Source: Clostridiaceae bacterium JG1575 (GTDB taxonomy: Bacteria > Bacillota > Clostridia > Clostridiales > Clostridiaceae). From it: a stretch of DNA of 64,000 nt. Location: positions 124,001-188,000 of the forward strand of contig LQGW01000052.1 in the NCBI GenBank assembly GCA_002838815.1. The letters are read 5' to 3'. The translations under genes were made by a program, and so were the position numbers. The notes under the pieces were generated by a model. That model saw only the letters and a list, made by a program, of their open reading frames with translations, had not been told where the DNA came from and made no database searches. Positions 52,792-61,071 of this stretch are shown one piece after another. Each line of letters begins with the position of its first letter. Positions within the stretch are counted from its first letter, which is position 1.

Positions 52792-53562
52792 ATGGACGAA
52801 AAACTGAAGAAAGATCAAGCGATTCGCAAAGAAGTTCGCGACTTTTACGACCAAATTGCGACCGGTGAGAAACAAGTCGAGACCTCCCCAGAAAAGCTTC
52901 AAGAATCGCTGGGCTATGACCCCAAATGGCTCCAGCAAATCCCCGAACAGGCGCAATTGGGCCTCTCCTGCGGCAATCCGCTGGATCATGTGTTGCTTTT
53001 GCCGGGACAGACCTTGCTGGATTTGGGCTCGGGTGCGGGCTTGGATGTTTTCATGGCTCGACTCAAGCACCCCGATGCGGGAGCCATTTATGGCGTGGAC
53101 CGTTTGGACCGCATGGTGCAGCGGGCCCTCAAAGTTCGAGATCAAAAAGGCTTCCGGGACGTCTTTTTCGAAGTCGGGGAGCTGACGGAACTGCCCTTTG
53201 CGGACCAATCCTTCGATTACGTCATCAGCAACTGCGTGATCAACCTTGAGCCCGACACGCAAAAGGTCTATGAGGAAATTTTTCGCGTCTTAAGAAGGGG
53301 AGGTCGTTTTGTCGTTTCAGACATCGTCTTGAAAAAACCACTGCCTCAAGCGCTTCGTGAGCGAAAAGATCTTCACGGAACTTGAGTGGGCGGCGCGCTT
53401 CCCGTGGGGAAGCTTCAAGAATGCATTGAGCGTGCAGGGTTCATCCGGCCGTCCCTCCAGCTTGAGGAAGTTACGGATGAATATGCTAGAAAATGGGGTT
53501 ATGGCTTAGGCATCAAAGAAATCATCGGACGGGCTCTTTTGAAGGGCCAAGTTCCCGAATAA
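52792..53562 (+). CDS. arsM: ArsM-type arsenite methyltransferase, predicted selenoprotein (Sec198)
   Basis: SAM-dependent methyltransferase that would methylate As(III). The SAM site is LLDLGSGAGLDVFMARL (75-91). ArsM cysteines seen: C60 (LSCGNP) and C148 (ISNCVINLEPD). After HGT at residue 197 the frame meets TGA (53383-53385) and then continues VGGALPVGKLQECIERAGF for 57 further sense codons to TAA at 53560. In the family this site is the third arsenic-binding Cys (consensus C-[IVL]-[AG]-G-A-L), so TGA replaces exactly that Cys. A SECIS-like hairpin follows at proper spacing. With readthrough the protein has 256 residues. Without it, translation stops at 53385 and an essential thiol is lost. 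A nonsense mutation is the alternative. GAGAGGA precedes the ATG, and TACAAT at 52700-52705 may be the -10. Confidence 0.8.
53383..53413 (+). promoter_or_regulatory. UGA codon with SECIS-like hairpin
   Basis: TGA at 53383-53385. After 11 nt comes the stem GCTTCCC (53397-53403), loop GTG (53404-53406), GGGAAGC (53407-53413). The loop begins with G, 18 nt after the TGA, within the window described for bacterial SECIS elements (G in the first two loop bases, about 16-37 nt after UGA). Confidence 0.55.
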
Positions 53563-53606
53563 AAAAACGCCCAGGAGGGGTTCTTGAAGCCTCCTGGGCG
53601 TTTTTT
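53563..53606 (+). terminator. terminator after arsM
   Basis: ACGCCCAGGAGG with CCTCCTGGGCGT inside A and T tracts, 11-nt loop, TTTTTT at 53601-53606. It begins immediately after the distal TAA stop, which fits the longer, read-through gene. Confidence 0.9.
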
Positions 53607-53750
53607 AGCGCCCTATGCCCCATCCGGCTATTTTAGGGAGGGTGTTCGAGGATCAGGGGGGATCGTTTGGAAGATCTTTTGGTGGAAAAAGCCCCTACGA
53701 GAACAAAGTGAATAGGGAAGATGGGAAGATACTTCGTAAGCGGTAAATAA

Positions 53751-53801
53751 GAGCCCCTAGATTCATCTTCCGGATGGGGGTAGAATCTAGGGGCTCCTTT
53801 T
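53751..53801. terminator. 14-bp perfect hairpin, probable terminator
   Basis: GAGCCCCTAGATTC (53751-53764) with GAATCTAGGGGCTC (53783-53796), followed by CTTTT on the plus strand and TTATTT on the minus strand. It may once have ended the IS66 transposase transcript. Confidence 0.65.
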
Positions 53802-53810
53802 ATAGGCTGT

Positions 53811-54010
53811 CGTATGTGATTTTCACGTGATCTGGCAATTGATGAGACCAAGGAAGCAGTTCCTTTCATTTTTCATCGGTTTGCCGGTGTTGACTCAATT
53901 CTTCCAAGAGGTATTTTATGTACTCGTAAGGGTGCAGTTGGTTCGCTTTTGCCGCCTCAACCAGGCTGTAGACAACTGCGCTGGACTTTGCCCCGGCTAC
54001 ACTTGTGCAA
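53811..54010 (-). pseudogene. C-terminal remnant of an IS66-family transposase
   Basis: On the minus strand the sequence reads SVAGAKSSAVVYSLVEAA, then KANQLHPYEYIKYLLEEL, a TGA, and KELLPWSHQLPDHVKI. This is the typical end of IS66 TnpC transposases (GAxASAxxYSLxETAKANxL, PYxYLxxLLxxLP, LLPW). Only about 65 codons remain, with an internal stop and no start or upstream domains. Dead fragment. Confidence 0.8.
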
Positions 54011-54117
54011 AATAAGAAGTTTTTCCTTAGTTATTGGGTTACCGAAGTCCATGTGACTTCGCTGCAAACCTACAGGCTCAATCTTTACGAAATGCAGCTT
54101 AGCATTTTGTCCGATAA

Positions 54118-54363
54118 AGTGTTGACGCCCCGCCCAACGATGAGCGCAGGGAGCATACGGTCACGATGATTAAAGAGTACCATGTGGATGGAGTCATTGA
54201 TGTGATTTTGCACGCCTGTCATACCTTCAATGTGGAATCAATCCTCATGGCCGATAGCATTCGAAAGAGCGGAACTCCCTACATGAAATTGGAGACGGAT
54301 TATTCTGGGGCGGATGCCGGTCAGATCGAAACCCGCATTGGCGCCTTCCTTGAAATGCTTTAA
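54118..54363 (+). pseudogene. C-terminal remnant of a 2-hydroxyacyl-CoA dehydratase subunit (HgdB/FldC-like)
   Basis: About 80 codons matching the last part of the BcrC/BadD/HgdB family: [40 protein letters not shown], and [19 protein letters not shown] with the terminal LEML. Similarity extends upstream of the ATG at 54166 to about 54124 (DERREHTVT) until an in-frame TAA. The full subunit has about 380 residues, so more than three quarters is gone. It suggests the ancestor had a 2-hydroxyglutarate- or phenyllactate-type amino-acid fermentation gene here or received one by transfer. Confidence 0.8.
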
Positions 54364-55187
54364 GGAAGAAACCCCTCTGACTTTTTCAGCGGATCTTGGA
54401 GGGCTCCTTGGCAAGTGTCGGCTGACATCCATCGCTTAGATTCCAAGGCGGGACTCTCCGAGGATCGTCGTCTCAAGGGTCTTTAGGGGAAAAAATAGAA
54501 GAAAATACACTCCAGGGTCACACAGTAGAACACCAGCAAACACTCCCCACGAAAGGAAGTAGTGTTCAGGCAATCTTCAGAAATCTCCAGCCAATCCATT
54601 AGCGTTTGGATCCAGTTTAAAAACGGGATTCCAAGCTGAGACTAGGGTCGTTCTCAATGCAATGAGAGCGGCCTTATTGTATGGAAAAGGAAAAACCCAG
54701 CCCCGCCGAATCTGTGGATTCAACCAGAAGATGACGGTTCCCTCGCCGCGTAACCCATGGAGGCCTCCATGGGAATTATGAGTGATGCGCCTGGATTTTC
54801 AAAAGCCTCATAAGGTTGCCCCCCATGCACGATGGCCCGAGGGACGTCGAAAAAAAGAGGTCGCCACCTTATGCTCTCGCGAAAAAAGGCGGCCGCAAAA
54901 GGTGGGATTACCTACGATTCAACGGAGAAGCAATGTGCAACCCCACGACGCCCCATGAGTTGTAGTGTCAAGGACCCGTTCGATCGGTAGGTCCCCTCCG
55001 TCGTATGTTGCCCTTGGGGCGGGGGATGAGACTGGGTTCGAGAACATTGCCCCAAATCGACACCCACTACGTTACCAGTGAAGTGCGCTTTTGCGGTACA
55101 ATATAGAGTGAGATTGACGCCCTATGAGGGACTGATTTTGCAATTGAGGCGATTTTCGGACTGGAATTAGAAGAAAAGAGGTATCCC
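54364..55187. other. gene-free decayed stretch before mutS
   Basis: No coding frame I can support on either strand and no recognisable RNA. It contains a 20-bp perfect palindrome at 54754-54773 and a TACAAT box near 55099 that may serve mutS. Together with the IS66 and dehydratase fragments it looks like a decaying insertion zone. Confidence 0.5.
54754..54773. repeat. 20-bp perfect palindrome
   Basis: CCCATGGAGG followed directly by CCTCCATGGG. No spacer and no T-run. Function unknown. Confidence 0.6.
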
Positions 55188-57779
55188 ATGGCACTAACCC
55201 CCATGATGCAGCAATATTTTACGCTAAAAGAAGCCTATCCGGATTGTATTTTATTCTTCCGGTTGGGTGATTTCTATGAGATGTTTTTTGAAGATGCAAA
55301 AATAGCCTCCCGTGAGCTGGAGCTTGTTTTAACGGGCCGCGACTGCGGCCTAGAGGAACGCGCCCCCATGTGCGGGATCCCTTATCATGCGGCGAAAAAC
55401 TACATCGGACGGATGGTGGAAAAAGGCTATCACATCGCCATCTGTGAGCAGGTGGAGGATCCTTCCTTAGCTAAGGGAATCGTTCGCCGCGAAGTCGTAC
55501 AGGTCATCACCCCAGGCACGCTTTTGGATGAAACCTTTCTAAAAGAGGACACCAATCACTACCTCATGGCGCTTTTGGCGCAAGATAAGCCCCCCTTCAC
55601 GCTCTCCTTGGCCATCACCGATATTACGACGGGGGATTTTACCACGACGAGCTTTGCTTACGATGAAGAACTCCTTCGCGGCGAAATTGCCAAGTACGAT
55701 CCCCGGGAATTTCTCGTGTTTCAACAAGATGCCCTCTGCGAATTTCTTGCTGCGCAGACCGGCATCACCCCGACCCTCAAACCAGAGCTGTTGCCCGATG
55801 AGGATCATCTGGAACTCTTGCCAGAGTTTCAACAAGTGGAAGGAACGATCCCTTCAACGGGCAAGGCCTGTGTGCTGGGTCTTTTGGCGTATTTAAAAGA
55901 CACGCAAAAATCGTCCCTAACGCACATCGATACTTTACGGGCCTATGAGGTCTTTGACACCATGGCCCTGGATGTGCACACGCGACGGAATTTGGAGCTG
56001 ACCGAAAACATTGTGGATCACGGAAAAAAAGGCAGTCTTTTATGGATCCTGGACCAGACGGTGACGCCCATGGGGGCCCGCTGCTTGCGCCGTTGGGTGG
56101 AAAAACCCTTGATACGCAAAAAAGAAATTGAGGAGCGGCTGGACGCCGTGGATGCTCTTTATGAAGAGCTCGCTTCCCTAGGGGAAATCCGAGACCTATT
56201 AAAGGGCGTCTATGATCTGGAGCGCATGGGGGGTAAGGTCGCTCAGCACACCATCAACCCTCGGGAGATGCTTTCCTTGAAAAAGTCCCTAGATCAGGTG
56301 CCCCCCCTTAAAAAAGCCTTGGCGCCGTTCAACTACGGGGCCTTGGGCGAACTCCAGGAAGCACTGGATGCCTTGCCGGATCTGTCTGCCTTAATCGGTC
56401 GGGCCATCCATGAGGAACCGCCCATACTCATCAAGGAGGGGGGATTGATTCGTCCAGGCTTTTCTAAGGCGGTGGATGAATTCCGGGACATCAAACAAAA
56501 CGGCAAGCAGTGGATTGCCGCCATGGAGCAAAAGGAACGAAAGGAAACCGGTATTTCATCTTTAAAGGTGGGGTTCAACAAAGTCTTTGGCTATTACATT
56601 GAAGTGTCCCGAGCTAATTTAGGAAAGCTGCCTGAGGGACGATACCTTCGAAAGCAAACTCTTGCCAACGCAGAGCGCTTCATCACGGAGGAGCTCAAAG
56701 AAATGGAAGAGAAGATCCTGACGGCGGAGGATCAGCTGAAGGATCTGGAATACGCGTTATACACCGAGGTGCGCAACGAAGTGGAAGGGCAAGTGCACCG
56801 CATGAAAAAGACGGCCGAAGCCATGGCCGCCTTGGACTGCCTCGCCGCTTTGGCTAAGGTCGCTCGGGATCGAGACTACTGCCGACCCCTCCTTCAAGAA
56901 GACGGCGTCGTGGACATTAAAGAAGGCCGACACCCTGTGGTGGAGGCCATGATCCCCCGAGGGGAATTCATCGCCAACGACACGTATCTGGATCAAAAGA
57001 ACCAGACCTTCTTGATTCTAACTGGGCCCAATATGGCGGGGAAGAGCACCTACATGCGTCAGGTCGCCCTCATCACACTCATGGCGCAGCTGGGCTCCTT
57101 TGTTCCGGCAAGAAAAGCCACCATCGGCATCACGGATCGCATCTTCACCCGCATCGGCGCCTCGGATGATTTGGCGGGAGGAAAATCCACCTTCATGGTG
57201 GAGATGACGGAGGTTTCCAACATCTTGAAGAACGCCACCAAGGACTCCTTGATCCTTCTCGATGAGGTGGGGCGGGGGACCAGCACTTACGATGGCATGG
57301 CCATTGCCTGGGCGGTGACCGAGCATTTGATGGGGGAGGAGGGAATCCGCGCCCGAACCCTTTTTGCCACGCACTACCATGAACTGATCCCCTTGGACAA
57401 ACGATTGCCCGGAGTGAAAAATTTCTCGGTGGCGGTGAAGCAGGTGGGACAATCCATCGTCTTTTTGCGCAAGATTGTCGCCGGCGGCGCCGATGAGAGT
57501 TACGGCGTTGAGGTGGCCCGCTTGGCGGGGCTTCCAACCCCTGTCATTGCGCGGGCTCGGGAGATTTTATTGGGCCTTGAGCAAGCGGGCAGTAAAAAAC
57601 GCATCAAAGAGCGCCAAGAGAAGGTTCATCAGCTGAATTTTATGGATCTGTTTCCCAAGGAGGAAGGGCCCATGGAAGCGGTGGCGGAGAAGATCAAAGC
57701 TTTGGATTTGAACGCCATGAGTCCCATGCAGGCGATGATGACGCTGTACGACTACCAAACGCAACTGAAAGGAGAGTAG
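55188..57779 (+). CDS. mutS: DNA mismatch repair protein MutS
   Basis: Mismatch-recognition ATPase of 863 residues, full length. Domain I begins MMQQYFTLKEAYPDCILFFR and holds the Phe-x-Glu wedge in GDFYEMFFEDA. Connector, core and clamp domains follow. The ATPase has Walker A GPNMAGKSTYMRQ, FMVEMTEVSNIL and Walker B LILLDEVGRGTSTYDG with FATHYHEL. The C-terminal end (LNAMSPMQAMMTLYDYQ) is the dimerisation region. AGAGG precedes the ATG. It heads the conserved mutS-mutL-miaA-hfq operon. Confidence 0.97.
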   Translation: MALTPMMQQYFTLKEAYPDCILFFRLGDFYEMFFEDAKIASRELELVLTGRDCGLEERAPMCGIPYHAAKNYIGRMVEKGYHIAICEQVEDPSLAKGIVRREVVQVITPGTLLDETFLKEDTNHYLMALLAQDKPPFTLSLAITDITTGDFTTTSFAYDEELLRGEIAKYDPREFLVFQQDALCEFLAAQTGITPTLKPELLPDEDHLELLPEFQQVEGTIPSTGKACVLGLLAYLKDTQKSSLTHIDTLRAYEVFDTMALDVHTRRNLELTENIVDHGKKGSLLWILDQTVTPMGARCLRRWVEKPLIRKKEIEERLDAVDALYEELASLGEIRDLLKGVYDLERMGGKVAQHTINPREMLSLKKSLDQVPPLKKALAPFNYGALGELQEALDALPDLSALIGRAIHEEPPILIKEGGLIRPGFSKAVDEFRDIKQNGKQWIAAMEQKERKETGISSLKVGFNKVFGYYIEVSRANLGKLPEGRYLRKQTLANAERFITEELKEMEEKILTAEDQLKDLEYALYTEVRNEVEGQVHRMKKTAEAMAALDCLAALAKVARDRDYCRPLLQEDGVVDIKEGRHPVVEAMIPRGEFIANDTYLDQKNQTFLILTGPNMAGKSTYMRQVALITLMAQLGSFVPARKATIGITDRIFTRIGASDDLAGGKSTFMVEMTEVSNILKNATKDSLILLDEVGRGTSTYDGMAIAWAVTEHLMGEEGIRARTLFATHYHELIPLDKRLPGVKNFSVAVKQVGQSIVFLRKIVAGGADESYGVEVARLAGLPTPVIARAREILLGLEQAGSKKRIKERQEKVHQLNFMDLFPKEEGPMEAVAEKIKALDLNAMSPMQAMMTLYDYQTQLKGE

Positions 57780-57780
57780 G

Positions 57781-59703
57781 ATGACAGAGCCTCGAATTCA
57801 TTTATTAGATCCCGAGACGGCGTCCAAAATCGCCGCTGGAGAAGTGGTGGAAAAACCGGCCTCCGTGGTTAAGGAGCTGGTGGAAAACGCCCTGGATGCC
57901 AAGGCCAAATCCGTTGAGGTGGAAATTCAAAACGGGGGGCTGGACCTCATCCGCATTTTGGACAACGGCCATGGGATTCTCCGGGAGGATATGCGAAACG
58001 CCTTCTTGCCCCACGCCACGAGCAAGATCCGCGCCGTGGAGGACATTTACGACATTCAAACCCTGGGGTTTCGTGGAGAAGCTTTGGCCAGCGTTGCGGC
58101 CGTCTCGCGCACGCTTTTAAAAAGCCATGCTCAGGAAGAGGCGGATGGATCCGAACTTTTTATGGAGGGCGGCGAAGAGAAGTTCTTTAAGTATGCCGCC
58201 ATGGGGCCGGGTACCCTCATTGAAGTAAAAGATCTGTTTTTCAACGTGCCCGCTCGGCTGAAGTTCTTAAAAACGCCCCAGCGGGAAGGGGCCTACGTTA
58301 CGGAAGTCATGACAAAGCTCGCCCTTTCCCGCCCCGACATCGCTTTCACGTATCGGAGCAACGGCAAGGAGCTTTTAAAGACCTACGGCACGGGGCGGCT
58401 TTTGGACGTAATTACTACGGTATACAATCGGCGCACCGCGCAAAACGTCACGGCCTTTGACCATGAATCCGACGGCATTCGAGTACATGGGTTTTTAGGA
58501 AATGAAGACATCGCCAGGGGCTCGCGCAGTCAGCAGACGCTGTTTCTCAATGGACGAAGCATTCAATCGCGGCGCATGGCCATCGCTGTAGAGCAGGCCT
58601 TCAAATCCTTCATCACCATCAATAAGTTCCCGTTTTTTGTGCTTAATTTGGAGTTGCCCCAAGGCCTTGTGGATGTCAATGTGCACCCGCAAAAAGCAGA
58701 GGTCAAATTCAGCGATGAAAATCTTTTGTTCCGATTGGTGTTTGATACGGTCCACGGCGCCTTGAGGGAAGCGTATCGCGACAAGTTGGACTTTGATTCA
58801 CCCCCATCCGCGCCCGAGCCCCTTTTAAAGAGCGACGGCGACGCGGGGGCAGCCCTTTGGTTTGGTGAGAGCACGGGGCGTGAGGCATTTGGCGGTCCCG
58901 TCGAAAAAGAGCGGCCAAGCCTTTATGGGGGGCCCACTCCTGAGGTGCGTATTCCCTTGGATCTTCAAGCCCCTAAAGAACGAGAAGCGGGGGGGCAAGA
59001 TCCAGTCGCTCCAGCTCGAGAGAACCCTTGGGAGGACCCCGTGCATCTCAAGGAGTTGACCGCGCCCCCTTTGTCCAACGCTGGGGAACTGCTGCAGCCG
59101 ATGGACGGAGCCCCACTTGAGAAATTCCCCATGCCCCACATCATTGGCCAATACCACAACACCTATATTTTGGCCGAATGGAACCATGCGCTCTATTTGG
59201 TGGATCAGCACGCAGCGCATGAAAAGATCAATTTTGAGCACTATATGAAGGAGCTGCACGAAGGCAACCCTGTCGCGCAAGGGCTTTTGGTCCCCTATGT
59301 CTTAGACTTGTCCTTGGATGATTTCAACGTATACCAAGACCATCAAGACGTCTTTAAGGAGGCTGGATTTACCTTGGAAGAATTTGGCGAGCGCAGCATC
59401 AGCGTGCGGGAGGTTCCTTTGTTCTTAGCCCACGCCAATGTCGCCGATTATTTCCACGAGATCTTGGACAATCTGAAAAACCTTGGACGAGGCACCAGCA
59501 AAGAGGTTCGTTATTTGCGCATCGCCACCGCAGCCTGTAAAGCCTCCATCAAAGCCCACGACGAGCTCTCCTTGCAGGAGATGGCCAGCCTTATGAACCG
59601 TCTTAGGTTTCTCGAGGAGCCCTTTACCTGCCCCCATGGGCGCCCCACCATGATCCACTTTAACCTAAAGGATGTGGAAAAGCTGTTTCGGAGGATCCTT
59701 TGA
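57781..59703 (+). CDS. mutL: DNA mismatch repair protein MutL
   Basis: GHKL ATPase and (in most Gram-positives) endonuclease of mismatch repair. It has 640 residues. N-terminal motifs: IAAGEVVEKPASVVKELVEN, DNGHGI, HATSKI and TLGFRGEALASVAAV. A variable Pro/Glu-rich linker spans about residues 335-445. The C-terminal domain has LVDQHAAHEKINFEHY and the zinc-site-like CPHGRPT near the end. I could place DQHAAHEK, which suggests nuclease activity, with less certainty for the remaining metal ligands. One base separates it from mutS, and its stop overlaps the miaA start. Confidence 0.96.
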   Translation: MTEPRIHLLDPETASKIAAGEVVEKPASVVKELVENALDAKAKSVEVEIQNGGLDLIRILDNGHGILREDMRNAFLPHATSKIRAVEDIYDIQTLGFRGEALASVAAVSRTLLKSHAQEEADGSELFMEGGEEKFFKYAAMGPGTLIEVKDLFFNVPARLKFLKTPQREGAYVTEVMTKLALSRPDIAFTYRSNGKELLKTYGTGRLLDVITTVYNRRTAQNVTAFDHESDGIRVHGFLGNEDIARGSRSQQTLFLNGRSIQSRRMAIAVEQAFKSFITINKFPFFVLNLELPQGLVDVNVHPQKAEVKFSDENLLFRLVFDTVHGALREAYRDKLDFDSPPSAPEPLLKSDGDAGAALWFGESTGREAFGGPVEKERPSLYGGPTPEVRIPLDLQAPKEREAGGQDPVAPARENPWEDPVHLKELTAPPLSNAGELLQPMDGAPLEKFPMPHIIGQYHNTYILAEWNHALYLVDQHAAHEKINFEHYMKELHEGNPVAQGLLVPYVLDLSLDDFNVYQDHQDVFKEAGFTLEEFGERSISVREVPLFLAHANVADYFHEILDNLKNLGRGTSKEVRYLRIATAACKASIKAHDELSLQEMASLMNRLRFLEEPFTCPHGRPTMIHFNLKDVEKLFRRIL

Positions 59704-60635
59704 TGGCACAGCCGTTGGTGATTTTGGCGGGACCCACTGGAGTAGGAAAGACGGCCCTTTCCTTGGCCTTGGCGAAAGCGCACCATGGGGAAGTGATCTC
59801 CTGCGACGCCACTCAAGTCTACCGAGGGCTTGACATTGGCTCTGCGAAGTTGCCCTTGGATCAGCGAGAAGGGGTGCCCCACCACCTCATCGATGTCGCG
59901 GATCCCCACGAATCTTACAGCGCCGCTCGATTTGCAAAAGAAGCGCAACGTGCCGCCCAAGACATTGCCAAAAGGGGGCACCTTCCGATTCTTTGCGGGG
60001 GCACGGGCCTCTACATTGATGCGGTTCTTTATGAGATGAACTTCGGCGGCGCGCCCAGTTCCAGAAAGGTTCGCGATCGCTTAGAGGATCTGGCAAAGGA
60101 AGAGGGACCCCTGGCGCTCCATGAGCGGTTGCGTCAGTGCGACCATATAGCCGCGTCGGCCATCCATCCCAACAACGTGCGTCGGGTGATCCGCGCGCTC
60201 GAAGTCTTTGAGCTCACCGGACAGCCCTTCTCCAGCTTTTCCAGTCCTAAAACGCTCAATCCACTTTGGACCCCTTTTTATTATTGGCTTTCCATGGACC
60301 GGGCGGCTCTTTATGAACGCATCAACCAACGCGTGGATCAAATGATGCAAGAAGGACTTTTACGGGAAGTGGAAGGACTTTTTACCCAAGGCTACCATAA
60401 GGAACTTCAAAGCATGCAGGCCATTGGATATAAGGAACTAATTCTTTATCTGGAAGGAACCTTGTCGCTGGAGGCGGCGGTGGACAAGATTAAGCAAAAC
60501 ACCAGAAATTACGCCAAACGGCAAATCACATGGTTTCACCGAGATGAAATCGCAAGAAAACTTGAGCGAGAACGGATGACAGATGAAGAAATGCTGTTTA
60601 GAATAGAAGATGATATGAACATATCACACGCATAA
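59703..60635 (+). CDS. miaA: tRNA dimethylallyltransferase
   Basis: Transfers dimethylallyl from DMAPP to A37 of tRNAs reading U-initial codons. The product is the substrate of MiaB. It has 310 residues. P-loop GPTGVGKTALSLALA, then ISCDATQVYRGLDIGSAKL, VPHHLIDVADPHESYSAARF, GGTGLYIDAVLY and the late LQSMQAIGYKELI and KQNTRNYAKRQITWF. The ATG overlaps the mutL TGA (TGATG). A TTG one codon earlier is unlikely. Followed by hfq, as in many bacteria. Confidence 0.96.
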   Translation: MAQPLVILAGPTGVGKTALSLALAKAHHGEVISCDATQVYRGLDIGSAKLPLDQREGVPHHLIDVADPHESYSAARFAKEAQRAAQDIAKRGHLPILCGGTGLYIDAVLYEMNFGGAPSSRKVRDRLEDLAKEEGPLALHERLRQCDHIAASAIHPNNVRRVIRALEVFELTGQPFSSFSSPKTLNPLWTPFYYWLSMDRAALYERINQRVDQMMQEGLLREVEGLFTQGYHKELQSMQAIGYKELILYLEGTLSLEAAVDKIKQNTRNYAKRQITWFHRDEIARKLERERMTDEEMLFRIEDDMNISHA

Positions 60636-60677
60636 ACCTTAGAAAGAGAAAGCGGGCTCAGCTCGTAGGAGGTCAGA

Positions 60678-60950
60678 ATGAACAAACCACAGAACAATCT
60701 ACAGGACATTTTTCTCAACGGGGCGAGAAAAAGCAGGATGGGCGTCATCATCCATCTGGTGAACGGCTTCCAGCTCAAGGGAGTGGTAAAAGGCTTTGAT
60801 AATTTCATTATTATTCTTGATTCCGACGGCAAGCAGATGATGGTGTATAAGCATGCCGTCACCACCATCACACCCGCAAAGCCTATTTTATTCAACAAAG
60901 AGGAAAAAGAAGAACGGCCCGAGGAGGGGGAAGAAGGCAACGCCTGGTAA
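60678..60950 (+). CDS. hfq: RNA chaperone Hfq
   Basis: Hexameric Sm-like RNA chaperone. It has 90 residues: Sm1 motif [13 protein letters not shown] and [21 protein letters not shown], and Sm2 motif [13 protein letters not shown] (classical YKHA present). A short acidic tail ([14 protein letters not shown]) follows, as in many hfq genes. GGAGGTC lies upstream. Ends at a terminator. Its presence makes trans-acting small RNAs plausible, relevant to the candidate RNA at 7.5 kb. Confidence 0.96.
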   Translation: MNKPQNNLQDIFLNGARKSRMGVIIHLVNGFQLKGVVKGFDNFIIILDSDGKQMMVYKHAVTTITPAKPILFNKEEKEERPEEGEEGNAW

Positions 60951-60984
60951 TCCCTCGAGGTCCCGAAAATCGGCAACCAGCGGT

Positions 60985-61029
60985 AAAAAGCGCCCAAAAC
61001 CTCCAAAATGAGGGTTCGGGCGCTTTTTT
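60985..61029 (+). terminator. terminator after hfq
   Basis: AAAAGCGCCC (60986-60995) with GGGCGCTTTT (61018-61027), inner CCTC/GAGG pairing, T-run 61024-61029. Confidence 0.88.
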
Positions 61030-61071
61030 AAGTTGTGGGCTTTTTTGAAACTACAAGGAGCGAAGACCCCT

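Noticed and set aside
52687-53262. 191-codon open frame on the minus strand opposite arsM
   Set aside because: Lies against the conserved SAM-binding domain of arsM and has no recognisable motifs.
54166-54363. 65-residue protein as a functional small gene
   Set aside because: The sequence is only the last part of a 380-residue dehydratase subunit, with homology running upstream of the ATG until a stop. A remnant is more likely.
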